Assembly: GCF_000333955.1 (NCBI RefSeq)
Contig: NZ_CAPS01000112.1
Location: 1-64,000, forward strand
Origin: Rhodococcus sp. AW25M09
Lineage (GTDB): Bacteria; Actinomycetota; Actinomycetes; Mycobacteriales; Mycobacteriaceae
Length of the DNA stretch: 64,000 bases
Direction of reading: 5' to 3'
Below the pieces are notes generated by a model that was not told where the DNA came from, did no database searches, and saw only the letters and a list, made by a program, of their open reading frames with translations. Shown one piece after another: positions 16,892-24,767 of the stretch (position 1 is its first letter; each line of letters starts with the position of its first letter). A program made the translations under genes and the position numbers.

Positions 16892-18613
16892 GTGTCCGAA
16901 TTGAACCGCCGCGCGTTTCTGGCCGGCGGCGCAGGAGCAATAGCCGCGGCTTCGGTCCTGCGTGCTGCACCCGTCGGAGCAGTGCCGTTCGGCAGCGCGA
17001 ACAGCACTCTCGACAGCCCCCTGAACTTTCCGCCCGGGATTCCGTTGTACCAGCAGCGTTACCAGAACTGGTCCAAGGAAATAATGCTCGATGCCATCTG
17101 GACCTGCTCACCGTCGACACCGGAAGATGTTGTGCGATTGGCTAATTGGGCTTCGGAGAACGACTACCGTATTCGTCCCCGCGGAGCGATGCACGGATGG
17201 ACGCCACTGACGATCGAAAACGGCGAAAACATCGACCGCACCGTTCTCGTCGACACAATGGTCCACCTCGACGGTGTCACCGTAGACCCCGAGGGTTCGA
17301 CGGTGACCGCTGGTGCCGGTGCCACCCTCGAAGCCATCCTGCAACAGTTGGAGAATCACGGACTGGGATGGGCGAGTGTCCCAGCACCCGGAGTGTTGTC
17401 CATCGCCGGCGCACTTGCCGTGGGAGCGCACGGTGCCGCAGTTCCCGCCGTGGGTGAGACACCCGCGCCCGGGACCACGTACGGTTCGCTGAGCAACCTC
17501 GTGACGTCCCTGACCGCCGTCGTCTGGACCGGCTCACACTACGCACTTCGCACATTCGACAGGTCCGATCCTCGGATCACACCGCTCCTGACACATCTCG
17601 GCAGAACCTTCGTCACCTCGGTCACCTTGCAGGCCAGCGCCAACTCTCGCATGCGGTGCCAGAGCTACACCGACATCGACTGGCGCGAATTGTTCGGTGC
17701 ATCGACAGCGTCGGGACGCACCTTCGCGAGGTACCTCGACGAATCCGGACGCGTGGAGGCGATCTGGTACCCGTTCACCGACAACCCGTGGCTCAAGGTG
17801 TGGTCGGTATGCCCCGACAAGCCACCCACCGCCCGCGAAGTGACCGGACCGTACAACTACACGTTCTCCGACAACCTACCCGAGGCGGCATCCGATTTCA
17901 TCGGACAATTGACCCGCGGACACACCTCCATTGCACCGGCTTTCGGCCAGTTCTTCTACGGCACCACGGTTGCCGGACTGGCAGCGACAGCCGCACAGGA
18001 CATATGGGGTTGGTCCAAGAATGTGCAGTTCTACATCAAACCGAGCACCCTGCTGCTCACCGAAGGCGGCGGTGCCGTCATCACCTCTCGCGAGCACGTC
18101 GGTCAGGTGGTCCACGATTTCACCCAGTGGTTCCACGAACGTATCTCGCACCACCTGTCCATCGGGCAATATCCACTGAATGGACCGGTCGAAATCCGTT
18201 GCTGCGGAATGGACGACCCCTCAGATGTGCTCGTGGACTCCGCCGGAGCACCGACGATCTCGGCAATGCGCCCGCGTCCCGATCATCCCGAGTGGAACAC
18301 CGCAGTGTGGCTCAATGTTCTCGGTATCCCTGGAACACCAGGGATGTTCGCCTTCTATCGCGAAATGGAACAGTGGATGCGTAGCCACTACAGCGGCGCG
18401 TGGGCAACCTTCAGACCCGAATGGTCCAAGGGATGGGCGTTCAGTACCGAGCTGCCGTACAAGGATTCGACTGTCATCGACACCACCTTGCCCGATACCT
18501 ACCGCGAAGGCCTTCCTGCCGAGGACAACTGGGACACCGCGCTGTCGGTGTACAACCGACTCGACCCGCACCGTATCTACAGCAACTCGATGATCGATCG
18601 ACTACTTCCGTAG
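16892..18613 (+). CDS. cholesterol oxidase, covalent-FAD (VAO-type, class II) secreted by Tat
   Basis: 573 residues from the GTG at 16892 (GTGGAGG five bases upstream). A twin-arginine signal is visible at the N-terminus (NRRAFLAGGAGAIAAASVLR). The mature enzyme has the vanillyl-alcohol-oxidase FAD fold: IRPRGAMHGWTPL with the histidine expected to bind FAD covalently, VTAGAGATLEAILQQLENHG and SIAGALAVGAHGAAVPAVG, then a large substrate domain. It resembles Brevibacterium sterolicum type II cholesterol oxidase, which converts cholesterol to cholest-4-en-3-one outside the cell. A different sterol or alcohol substrate cannot be excluded. No other sterol genes are adjacent. Confidence 0.82.
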   Translation: MSELNRRAFLAGGAGAIAAASVLRAAPVGAVPFGSANSTLDSPLNFPPGIPLYQQRYQNWSKEIMLDAIWTCSPSTPEDVVRLANWASENDYRIRPRGAMHGWTPLTIENGENIDRTVLVDTMVHLDGVTVDPEGSTVTAGAGATLEAILQQLENHGLGWASVPAPGVLSIAGALAVGAHGAAVPAVGETPAPGTTYGSLSNLVTSLTAVVWTGSHYALRTFDRSDPRITPLLTHLGRTFVTSVTLQASANSRMRCQSYTDIDWRELFGASTASGRTFARYLDESGRVEAIWYPFTDNPWLKVWSVCPDKPPTAREVTGPYNYTFSDNLPEAASDFIGQLTRGHTSIAPAFGQFFYGTTVAGLAATAAQDIWGWSKNVQFYIKPSTLLLTEGGGAVITSREHVGQVVHDFTQWFHERISHHLSIGQYPLNGPVEIRCCGMDDPSDVLVDSAGAPTISAMRPRPDHPEWNTAVWLNVLGIPGTPGMFAFYREMEQWMRSHYSGAWATFRPEWSKGWAFSTELPYKDSTVIDTTLPDTYREGLPAEDNWDTALSVYNRLDPHRIYSNSMIDRLLP

Positions 18614-18890
18614 GCCGGGTTCGGCCACCGTCGCGCGGCAGGATGAGCGGTGGTCTGCGCGAATATGGAACGCACTGCGGACTCGAAAATCGCGTCTGCT
18701 TCGAGATGGCCACCAGACGCAGCAGGTGCGGGGCGCGCTGCTGGCGACGGGTCGGGGCAGTCGCGCGGACGTGAGTGTTCACGATCGGGTGCCATGCGCG
18801 GGATGCCACCGGCGGGCGACGGTAGTGAACGCTCAGGTGCGGAGTGGATCACCGAAGATGATCAGCGCCGATCGACAGCCTTGCTGCCCG

Positions 18891-19538
18891 TCAGGCGGGT
18901 GTACTTGCGCGCAGGCCCGGTGCCACCGCGATATCGACCATTTGCTCGCGCGTCAACACGCCGCTGGCATTCACATCGATTCGGGTGCCGTCGGTCGTTC
19001 GCGCAATGACGCGGCGCGAGCCTGGGCGCTCCGCGAAGTCGAGCACTGTCCCGTCTGCTTGCGTCGAGCGCTCGTCGACGACTCCCGCGAAGCACGGACC
19101 GGCGGGCTGATCGGAAAGCCCGACGGTGACTGTCAGCGTGCCGGTCCGATCGCCGACGGTGATGGTTCCGAGCGCGTCGGCCTCGCCGTCCAACGACTGC
19201 CGGATCGCGACCGCGTCGAAGCCGAAGGTCGGTGCGAACGGTTCGGGTTCGACTACTGACCCGGTGGGTAGTGCCGCGATCAGGGCATCTGTCATCGATT
19301 GTGCTTTGGCCTCGAACCTCCACGGCACCTCGGAAACGTCGGCGTCACCCTCGCTGACAAATGCGTAGTTCACTCGCACCAAGTCCTCTGGCTGAATGAC
19401 CTCCTCGCAGCCTGGAATTGCAACGGGGTCAGGCTGCGGTTCGTGCACCAGGCCGGCCACAACCGTGCCGACAGCAACAATCCCCACGATCACCGCAACC
19501 GTCGACCATACCGAGCCTCGTGCGCCTGTCGATTTCAT
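18891..19538 (-). CDS. membrane-anchored protein of unknown function, single-domain paralogue
   Basis: 215 residues, ATG at 19538 with AAGGA upstream. A single N-terminal membrane helix (VAVIVGIVAVGTVVAGLV) precedes an outer domain beginning PVAIPGCEEVIQPED. It is a paralogue of the protein encoded at 20121-21335: both share the helix, an IPGC(E/D) motif, a LPT-containing helix (MTDALIAALPTG against MSTALIESLPTD), a GPCF/PPCV cysteine, a DGTVxD strand and a closing APGL. The two cysteines are probably disulphide-bonded. No known family was recognised. It could be a cell-envelope protein; nothing links it to the cholesterol oxidase. Confidence 0.75.
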   Translation of the reverse strand: MKSTGARGSVWSTVAVIVGIVAVGTVVAGLVHEPQPDPVAIPGCEEVIQPEDLVRVNYAFVSEGDADVSEVPWRFEAKAQSMTDALIAALPTGSVVEPEPFAPTFGFDAVAIRQSLDGEADALGTITVGDRTGTLTVTVGLSDQPAGPCFAGVVDERSTQADGTVLDFAERPGSRRVIARTTDGTRIDVNASGVLTREQMVDIAVAPGLRASTPA

Positions 19539-20120
19539 ACAGTCCTTGCCGTCTCGGGATGGGGCGTGTCGTCATTCTGGCATCTCGGAGGTGTAGTTCT
19601 GTGCTCAGCGGCAGCAACGAACGTGCCACACCCTCCCGAGAACGGGAACGTGCAGAACTGAACCACGGGTCGACGGCATGATCGGTACATGATCACGCAC
19701 CCATCCGTCTAGCAAATTTCGCCGGTTGGCCCAGTCGTCGCCCTGGCACTGGACGTCCGTCGAATTCGAGGTCCTAGCTCCTCGTCACTCTGTCGCAGTA
19801 CGCACACGGATCCGTCGTCCGGAAACATGCGCATGGAGAACGCCAACGGCAAGGTCATCGGAAGCGTCTGCGCTGGAACTCCATTCGTGGGCATAATTCG
19901 TCCACGGAGTCGGTCACGGAACTATCCGACGTGAGGGCAGTCGAGCATCGCGGTCGACTGCCTGACAGGCGACTGTCGTCACGACGGACCGAAAATGGAC
20001 GTGACGATCCTTGCCGTCGGCACCCCTGTTGACGACCACCTGTTCGTGCATGGTGGCCGTCGACGAGAGCCGATCTGACCGTTGCCCGGATCGAGCGACT
20101 CACCCTTCGATCGTGGGGAC
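19539..20120. other. 582-bp intergenic stretch with a partial copy of a small-protein gene
   Basis: Between two minus-strand paralogues. I find no convincing full gene. On the plus strand 19588-19661 holds the 13-base element and 3' coding end shared with the 51-residue gene at 23144 (separate entry). The rest, 19662-20120, has scattered short frames without ribosome sites or family resemblance, and no strong hairpin. Confidence 0.5.
19588..19661 (+). pseudogene. remnant (internal-deletion copy) of the NVPHPPE small-protein gene
   Basis: GAGGTGTAGTTCT at 19588-19600 is identical to 23062-23074, upstream of the small gene at 23144. Only 19 bases later a reading frame ends with NVPHPPENGNVQN, matching the C-terminus NVPHPPEEGNTQY of that gene (32 of 42 bases identical up to and including TGA). 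The middle of the gene is missing here. A CTG preceded by GGAGG at 19587 could start a 20-residue peptide, but no ATG, GTG or TTG does so. Best read as a deleted duplicate. Confidence 0.55.
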
Positions 20121-21335
20121 TCACAGATCCAATCCTGGAGCCGACGCGAGCTCGACGAGTGAGTCGGCGTCGATTTCGTCTCCAAAGCTGAACTGCACGA
20201 GCGTGTTCGAGGGCCGGAGCACGCTCAGCCACTCGCTCGGTTGCCCGCCTCGCTGAGTTTCGTCGGACCGACTGGTCACGACGGTGCCGTCAGGCAGAGT
20301 CGATCGGCTCACACTGGAGCTGTCCTGCGCGTCGGTACTGCGCCACTCGGTGGTGTCCCTGATCGATATTTCGATACTCAATTCCGTGGAACCGGTCGGT
20401 GTGGATACGTTCACGACAGTGCACGCACTTCCGCTTCCGAACGACCCAAGAACCAGATCGCCGATGGGCCGATCGGATTGCGCTTCGGGAAAGACGACTG
20501 CCCACTGATCGGCCAATGACGCGCCGATGCGTTCGACCACATCTCTGGACAGTGGGAGCGTCGGATTCTCTCGGTACGAGCCGCAGTCGCGAGGAGGCGG
20601 CGGCGTTCCCTCGGGAACCTCTGCGGTGACACGCAATTGAGGGTTCGCAACGATGTTGCTGAGCTCGTCGACCTCCAGCGGGAGCAGCGCGTCGCTACCT
20701 TCGTTCGAAGTTCTCGCGCTGGCGACGGTATCGGCGAAGTACGCGACCGCCGTGCGGCGATGCGTCGAGACTCCGTCATAGACGGATACCGCATCCAACG
20801 TGTCGACGACAGTGCCGTCGGGCAGGGTTGTTCGTTCATCGATCCGCTCTTCGACGCATGGCGGTATCTCACCGTCCCACTCTTCGACCGAAACTCGAAG
20901 GGGCGCCCGCGCATCTCCTCGACCGACGCCGCCGGAGGCCGTACTGTCACCGCTGATGTCCTCGACCGTGACTCCCTCCGCAATATCCACGCCTTCGGGA
21001 TAGATGTCCATCGGTTGGAACACCAGAGAATTCGACGGCGAAGCGAACTCCAATTCCACATCGGTGGGCAAGGATTCGATCAACGCAGTCGACATTGCCG
21101 ATGCCTTCGTTGCCGTCAGCCACGGATAGTCGGGGTTGTCGTACCGCCCCCCGTAAGAACCGATCGTGAAAGAAAAGCCTTCCTCGGCAGGAAGAACGAC
21201 GTCGCAGCCGGGTATGGGCTCGACGGAGGGCGGCTGATCTTCGAGGACTCCGGCAACCACGGTTCCGACGGCCACAATCGCTACGACTACCGCGACGTCC
21301 AGCAACACCCCACCGCGTCGCATATCGGTTCGCAC
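20121..21335 (-). CDS. membrane-anchored protein of unknown function, two-domain paralogue
   Basis: 404 residues. Start GTG at 21335 is supported because it aligns the helix with that of the paralogue at 18891-19538 (both helices begin at residue 14). Helix VAVVVAIVAVGTVVAGVL, then PIPGCDVVLPAE. Residues about 35-240 correspond to the single-domain paralogue; residues about 245-404 (from RDCGSYRENPTLPLS) look like a second, diverged domain that again closes with DGTVVTSRSDET and ASAPGL. So the protein is an internal duplication of the same module. Paired cysteines in each half suggest disulphides in the cell envelope. Function unknown. Confidence 0.75.
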   Translation of the reverse strand: MRTDMRRGGVLLDVAVVVAIVAVGTVVAGVLEDQPPSVEPIPGCDVVLPAEEGFSFTIGSYGGRYDNPDYPWLTATKASAMSTALIESLPTDVELEFASPSNSLVFQPMDIYPEGVDIAEGVTVEDISGDSTASGGVGRGDARAPLRVSVEEWDGEIPPCVEERIDERTTLPDGTVVDTLDAVSVYDGVSTHRRTAVAYFADTVASARTSNEGSDALLPLEVDELSNIVANPQLRVTAEVPEGTPPPPRDCGSYRENPTLPLSRDVVERIGASLADQWAVVFPEAQSDRPIGDLVLGSFGSGSACTVVNVSTPTGSTELSIEISIRDTTEWRSTDAQDSSSVSRSTLPDGTVVTSRSDETQRGGQPSEWLSVLRPSNTLVQFSFGDEIDADSLVELASAPGLDL

Positions 21336-21442
21336 CCATGGAGCTTAGCCTCCGGATCGGGACGTACGTGAACAACGAATTCGCGGCAAACGCGAACGTA
21401 TTCGTCAGACGCCCCTCGTGTTCGTCGATGATTCCGCGAGCA

Positions 21443-21470
21443 TTCTCCACACGCGCGCGCGTGTGGAGAA
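21443..21470. repeat. 28-bp perfect palindrome with alternating purine-pyrimidine core
   Basis: TTCTCCACACGCGC (21443-21456) is followed directly by its exact reverse complement (21457-21470), with no spacer. The central 18 bases (21448-21465) alternate strictly pyrimidine-purine, the pattern that favours Z-DNA. It lies between the divergently transcribed anchored-protein gene (minus) and cinA (plus), 108 bp upstream of the former's start and 143 bp before cinA. Likely a protein-binding site or cruciform; there is no T-tract to make it a terminator. Confidence 0.75.
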
Positions 21471-21613
21471 CAGGAGAAAGACGATCGCGAAGATCTGCAG
21501 ATCGTGGCCGATCCGCGGGGCGCTCTTCCCCGGCGCGGTTGCGATCGATGTCACTTCTCGGACCCGGGCCGACCGGGAAACTCACGGGCGCTCCCAGTCA
21601 GTAAGGTCGAAGA

Positions 21614-22900
21614 ATGACGGTACGAGCGGGTGTAGTGGTCACGGGAACCGAAGTTCTGGCCGGCAGGGTCACCGACCGAAACGGCCCGTGGGTGGCCCAA
21701 CGTCTTCTCGAGCTGGGAGTCGACGTTGCCCACATCACCGTCTGCGGCGACCGTCCCGATGACCTGACGGCACAAGTGCAGTTTCTCGCGGACCAACGCG
21801 TCGACTTGATCGTGACCACCGGAGGATTGGGCCCCACCGCCGACGATCTCACCGTGGCCACCGTTGCCGCTCTGTACGGCCGCGAATTGCATCTCGATGT
21901 CGAACTCGAGGAACGCATCCACGCGATCGTGCAGCGTTGGCGAAGCCGAATGAGCTCTGCGGCCGACTCCGAGCCGCTGCAGGCAGGGATTCGAAAACAG
22001 GCGATGGTTCCGCAAGGCGCGCAGTCCATTTCACCGACGGGCACCGCCCCTGGTGTGGCGATACCCGCCAACGACTCCGGGACGCTGCCTGTTGTATTGA
22101 TTTTGCCGGGCCCACCACGCGAACTGCAGGCAATGTGGCCGGAGGCCCTCGACAGCGCGCCGGTCGCCGAGGTCCTGACCCGACGCTCGGAGGTACGTCA
22201 GGACACCATCCGCGGATACCGGCTGTCCGAAGCCGATCTCGCGGCGACGTTGCGGACGGCGGAGCGCGAGATCGCGGGATTCGGCGATCTCGAGATCACC
22301 ACGTGCCTGAGTCTCGGAGAGCTCGAAATGGTGACACGCTACGCAGAATCAGCGCGAACTGCATACACGGATCTCGAACGTCTCATCGACGAACATCATG
22401 GCTCGCAGGTCTTTTCGACCGATGGATCCACCATCGACGACATCGTGGCGAATCGGTTGACCGGCAGAAGAATCGCCACCGCGGAATCGTGCACGGGAGG
22501 CATGATCGCCGCGCGCCTCACCGATCGCGCAGGCTCCTCGGCCTACGTCATCGGGGCGGTGGTGTCGTACGCGAACGAGGCAAAGACGGGCTTGCTCGAC
22601 GTCCCTGCGGAGACCATCGACAAGCACGGAGCCGTCAGCGAACCGGTGGCTGCGCTGATGGCCGAAGGCGCACTGAACCGACTGGGCGTCGATATCGCGG
22701 TATCGACCAGTGGCATCGCCGGGCCGGGTGGTGGCACGGAACTCAAACCGGTCGGCACCGTCTGCTTCGGGATCGCTGTAGCCGGGCAACCGACCGTCAC
22801 CCGCACACTCCTGCTTCCGGGCGACCGAGCAAGCGTGCGGGCGCTGTCCACCACAGCGGCAATGCACATGATCGCCGACGCGTTGGAAGAAGCCGTGTGA
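21614..22900 (+). CDS. cinA: CinA-family protein (nicotinamide-nucleotide amidase / ADP-ribose pyrophosphatase type)
   Basis: 428 residues, the full two-domain CinA. N-terminal molybdopterin-binding-like domain ([35 protein letters not shown]) and C-terminal PncC amidase domain ([52 protein letters not shown]). The C-terminal domain deamidates NMN in NAD recycling; the N-terminal domain hydrolyses ADP-ribose in characterised homologues. The name competence/damage-inducible is historical. The ATG at 21614 follows AAGG ten bases upstream. Confidence 0.93.
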   Translation: MTVRAGVVVTGTEVLAGRVTDRNGPWVAQRLLELGVDVAHITVCGDRPDDLTAQVQFLADQRVDLIVTTGGLGPTADDLTVATVAALYGRELHLDVELEERIHAIVQRWRSRMSSAADSEPLQAGIRKQAMVPQGAQSISPTGTAPGVAIPANDSGTLPVVLILPGPPRELQAMWPEALDSAPVAEVLTRRSEVRQDTIRGYRLSEADLAATLRTAEREIAGFGDLEITTCLSLGELEMVTRYAESARTAYTDLERLIDEHHGSQVFSTDGSTIDDIVANRLTGRRIATAESCTGGMIAARLTDRAGSSAYVIGAVVSYANEAKTGLLDVPAETIDKHGAVSEPVAALMAEGALNRLGVDIAVSTSGIAGPGGGTELKPVGTVCFGIAVAGQPTVTRTLLLPGDRASVRALSTTAAMHMIADALEEAV

Positions 22901-23143
22901 CTTTCGAGTTGGTGCGCAGGAAGAGAGCCCTATCGACCACCATCACTTCGAGGCCCGATGTCGGAGTGCAGCGCCAGGACTGAGCGACGCATCCCGCGAG
23001 CTACATCGGGGCATTCAGCGGACCAGTCATTTGATCGCCGGCGGCGACAGCATGGTCGTCCGAGGTGTAGTTCTTCGTTGGGTGGGGCACTCCCCAGAGG
23101 TCTTGCCACCGGCGACCAGTCGCCTCGACCCATAGGAGATTCC

Positions 23144-23299
23144 ATGACCATGCCGAGCGATGCAAGCGAAGCAGTTCCCTCCCACGGGAGCAATGACGGT
23201 CCGCGGGAACACACCGCCGAGACCGATGCAGCCGAAGGTGCGCACGTCGACGAAGAGAATGTGCCGCACCCTCCAGAGGAGGGGAATACCCAGTACTGA
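23144..23299 (+). CDS. 51-residue hydrophilic small protein with NVPHPPE C-terminus
   Basis: ATG at 23144 with AGGAGA five bases upstream, ending TGA at 23299. The protein is acidic and histidine-rich, with no hydrophobic segment (MTMPSDASEAVPSHGSNDG at the start, ENVPHPPEEGNTQY at the end), probably intrinsically disordered. The tail motif recurs in a partial copy at 19617-19661, and the 13-base element GAGGTGTAGTTCT precedes both. No family recognised. It lies in a 500-bp gap between cinA and the sulfite-oxidase-like gene. Confidence 0.65.
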   Translation: MTMPSDASEAVPSHGSNDGPREHTAETDAAEGAHVDEENVPHPPEEGNTQY

Positions 23300-23403
23300 C
23301 CGGCCGTCCGAGTTGTACCGGGTGGCGATCAAGGAAGCGTAGGGGTAGTCCTACGAGATAGGTCCGACTTGTCAGACTCCCGACCACGAGCGCACAATTT
23401 GCT

Positions 23404-24003
23404 ATGGCATTGATCTCGAGAGGCTTCGTGGGCCGACGGCGCGGCGACGACGGGCGCACTCCCCCCGGTCAGTATCTGACGAAGGATTTTCCCGTCCTCG
23501 CGATCGGGCCCGCGCCTGTCGTCGCGACCGACACGTGGTCGTTCTCGATCACTACCGAACGCGGCGACACCCGCACTTGGAATTGGGACGAACTGGCCGC
23601 ACTTCCGCACGACACTCCGACCGTGGACATCCACTGCGTCACCAAGTGGTCGAAGCTCGATACCACCTGGAAGGGAGTCAGCCTGGACGTTCTGCTGGAC
23701 GGTCTCGATACCGATGCCGGGTACGTCGTGGTGCACGGCTTCGACGGCTACACCACCAACCTTCCCCTCGAGGACCTCAGGGATGGGAAGGCCTGGCTGG
23801 TCACCGAATTCGACGGCGCGCCCCTGGCTCGCGAACACGGTGGCCCCGCAAGGCTTCTCGTTCCGCACCTGTATTTCTGGAAATCGGCGAAGTGGATCTC
23901 ACGCATCGAACTCACCGTGGAGAACGAGCAAGGCTTCTGGGAGCGCGGTGGGTACCACGACTACGGAGATCCGTGGCGCGAGCAGCGGTACCAGGGCGAC
24001 TGA
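23404..24003 (+). CDS. molybdopterin-dependent oxidoreductase, sulfite-oxidase/MsrP-like
   Basis: 199 residues, one molybdopterin domain without heme or dimerisation domains. The molybdenum-coordinating cysteine is in VDIHCVTKWSKLDTTWKGV, the family signature; pterin-binding blocks include GYTTNLPLEDL and ARLLVPHLYFWKSAKWISR. There is no signal peptide, so it acts in the cytoplasm. The next gene, starting two bases later, is a ferredoxin-NADP reductase-like flavoprotein, its likely electron partner. The substrate is unknown; the small size and this pairing are common in actinobacteria. Confidence 0.87.
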   Translation: MALISRGFVGRRRGDDGRTPPGQYLTKDFPVLAIGPAPVVATDTWSFSITTERGDTRTWNWDELAALPHDTPTVDIHCVTKWSKLDTTWKGVSLDVLLDGLDTDAGYVVVHGFDGYTTNLPLEDLRDGKAWLVTEFDGAPLAREHGGPARLLVPHLYFWKSAKWISRIELTVENEQGFWERGGYHDYGDPWREQRYQGD

Positions 24004-24004
24004 C

Positions 24005-24757
24005 GTGACATCGGCGGCTGGGGCGAAACCCTGGCTCGTTGCCACGGTCAACACCGTGCGGCGTGAGACACCCACCGCATCCACCCTCGTTCTCGACGTC
24101 GACGGATGGCCCGGCCATCTCGCCGGGCAGCATGTGGACGTCAAGCTCACCGCCGAGGACGGCTACAGCGCACAACGAAGCTACTCCGTGGCGTCTGCAC
24201 CGGACGGGACGTCGCGCATCGAGATCGCGGTGCAGAACGTCGCGGACGGTGAGGTCTCGCCCTACCTGGTCGAGGCCGTCGAGGCCGGTGATCGCATCGA
24301 GCTCCGCGGGCCGGTGGGTCGATGGTTCGTCTGGCGGCCGTCCCAGCCCTCCGAGATCCCGTCGCCGCCGATCCTGTTGGTGGGTGGCGGTTCCGGCATC
24401 GTCCCGCTCCGCGCGATGGTTCGCGCACAGGCGTCTGCGACGGGCGGACGAGTGCCCTTCCGCGTGCTGTACTCGGTGCGCGAACCCGCTGAGATCTACT
24501 TCGCGGACGAGTGGACTCGCCCGCCGGCCGGCGTGGACGTCACCATGATCCACACGCGGCGCGCTCCTGCCGGCAACGCACGGCCTCTCGGCCGCATCAC
24601 GGTCGAGGACCTCGACGCCCACGGATGGCCGGCAGAGTTCGAGCCGCGCTGCTACATCTGCGGCCCCTCGAGCTTCGTCGACACTGTGGCCGACATGCTG
24701 GTGGCGCGGGGTCACTCGGCAGCGAACATCCGAACGGAGCGTTTCGGACCGAGCTGA
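24005..24757 (+). CDS. FAD/NAD(P)-dependent ferredoxin reductase-like oxidoreductase
   Basis: 250 residues from the GTG at 24005, immediately after the molybdoenzyme stop. FNR-fold: FAD motif AQRSYSVASAP (RSYS), pyrophosphate contact in GPVGRWFVW, NAD(P) motif LLVGGGSGIVPLRAMVRA, and C-terminal CYICGPSSFVDTVADML. There is no iron-sulfur domain. It probably delivers electrons to, or takes them from, the adjacent molybdopterin protein. Convergent with the esterase gene, 10 bp away. Confidence 0.88.
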   Translation: MTSAAGAKPWLVATVNTVRRETPTASTLVLDVDGWPGHLAGQHVDVKLTAEDGYSAQRSYSVASAPDGTSRIEIAVQNVADGEVSPYLVEAVEAGDRIELRGPVGRWFVWRPSQPSEIPSPPILLVGGGSGIVPLRAMVRAQASATGGRVPFRVLYSVREPAEIYFADEWTRPPAGVDVTMIHTRRAPAGNARPLGRITVEDLDAHGWPAEFEPRCYICGPSSFVDTVADMLVARGHSAANIRTERFGPS

Positions 24758-24767
24758 GGGGTACGAA

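Noticed and set aside
18614..18890. Several short frames between cholesterol oxidase and the anchored-protein gene
   Set aside because: No ribosome sites, no recognisable domains, low-complexity Arg/Ala/Pro content in all frames; I see nothing supported in these 277 bp.
23338..23355. CGTAGG-N6-CCTACG repeat before the sulfite-oxidase-like gene
   Set aside because: Six-base arms are too short to separate from chance in this composition.
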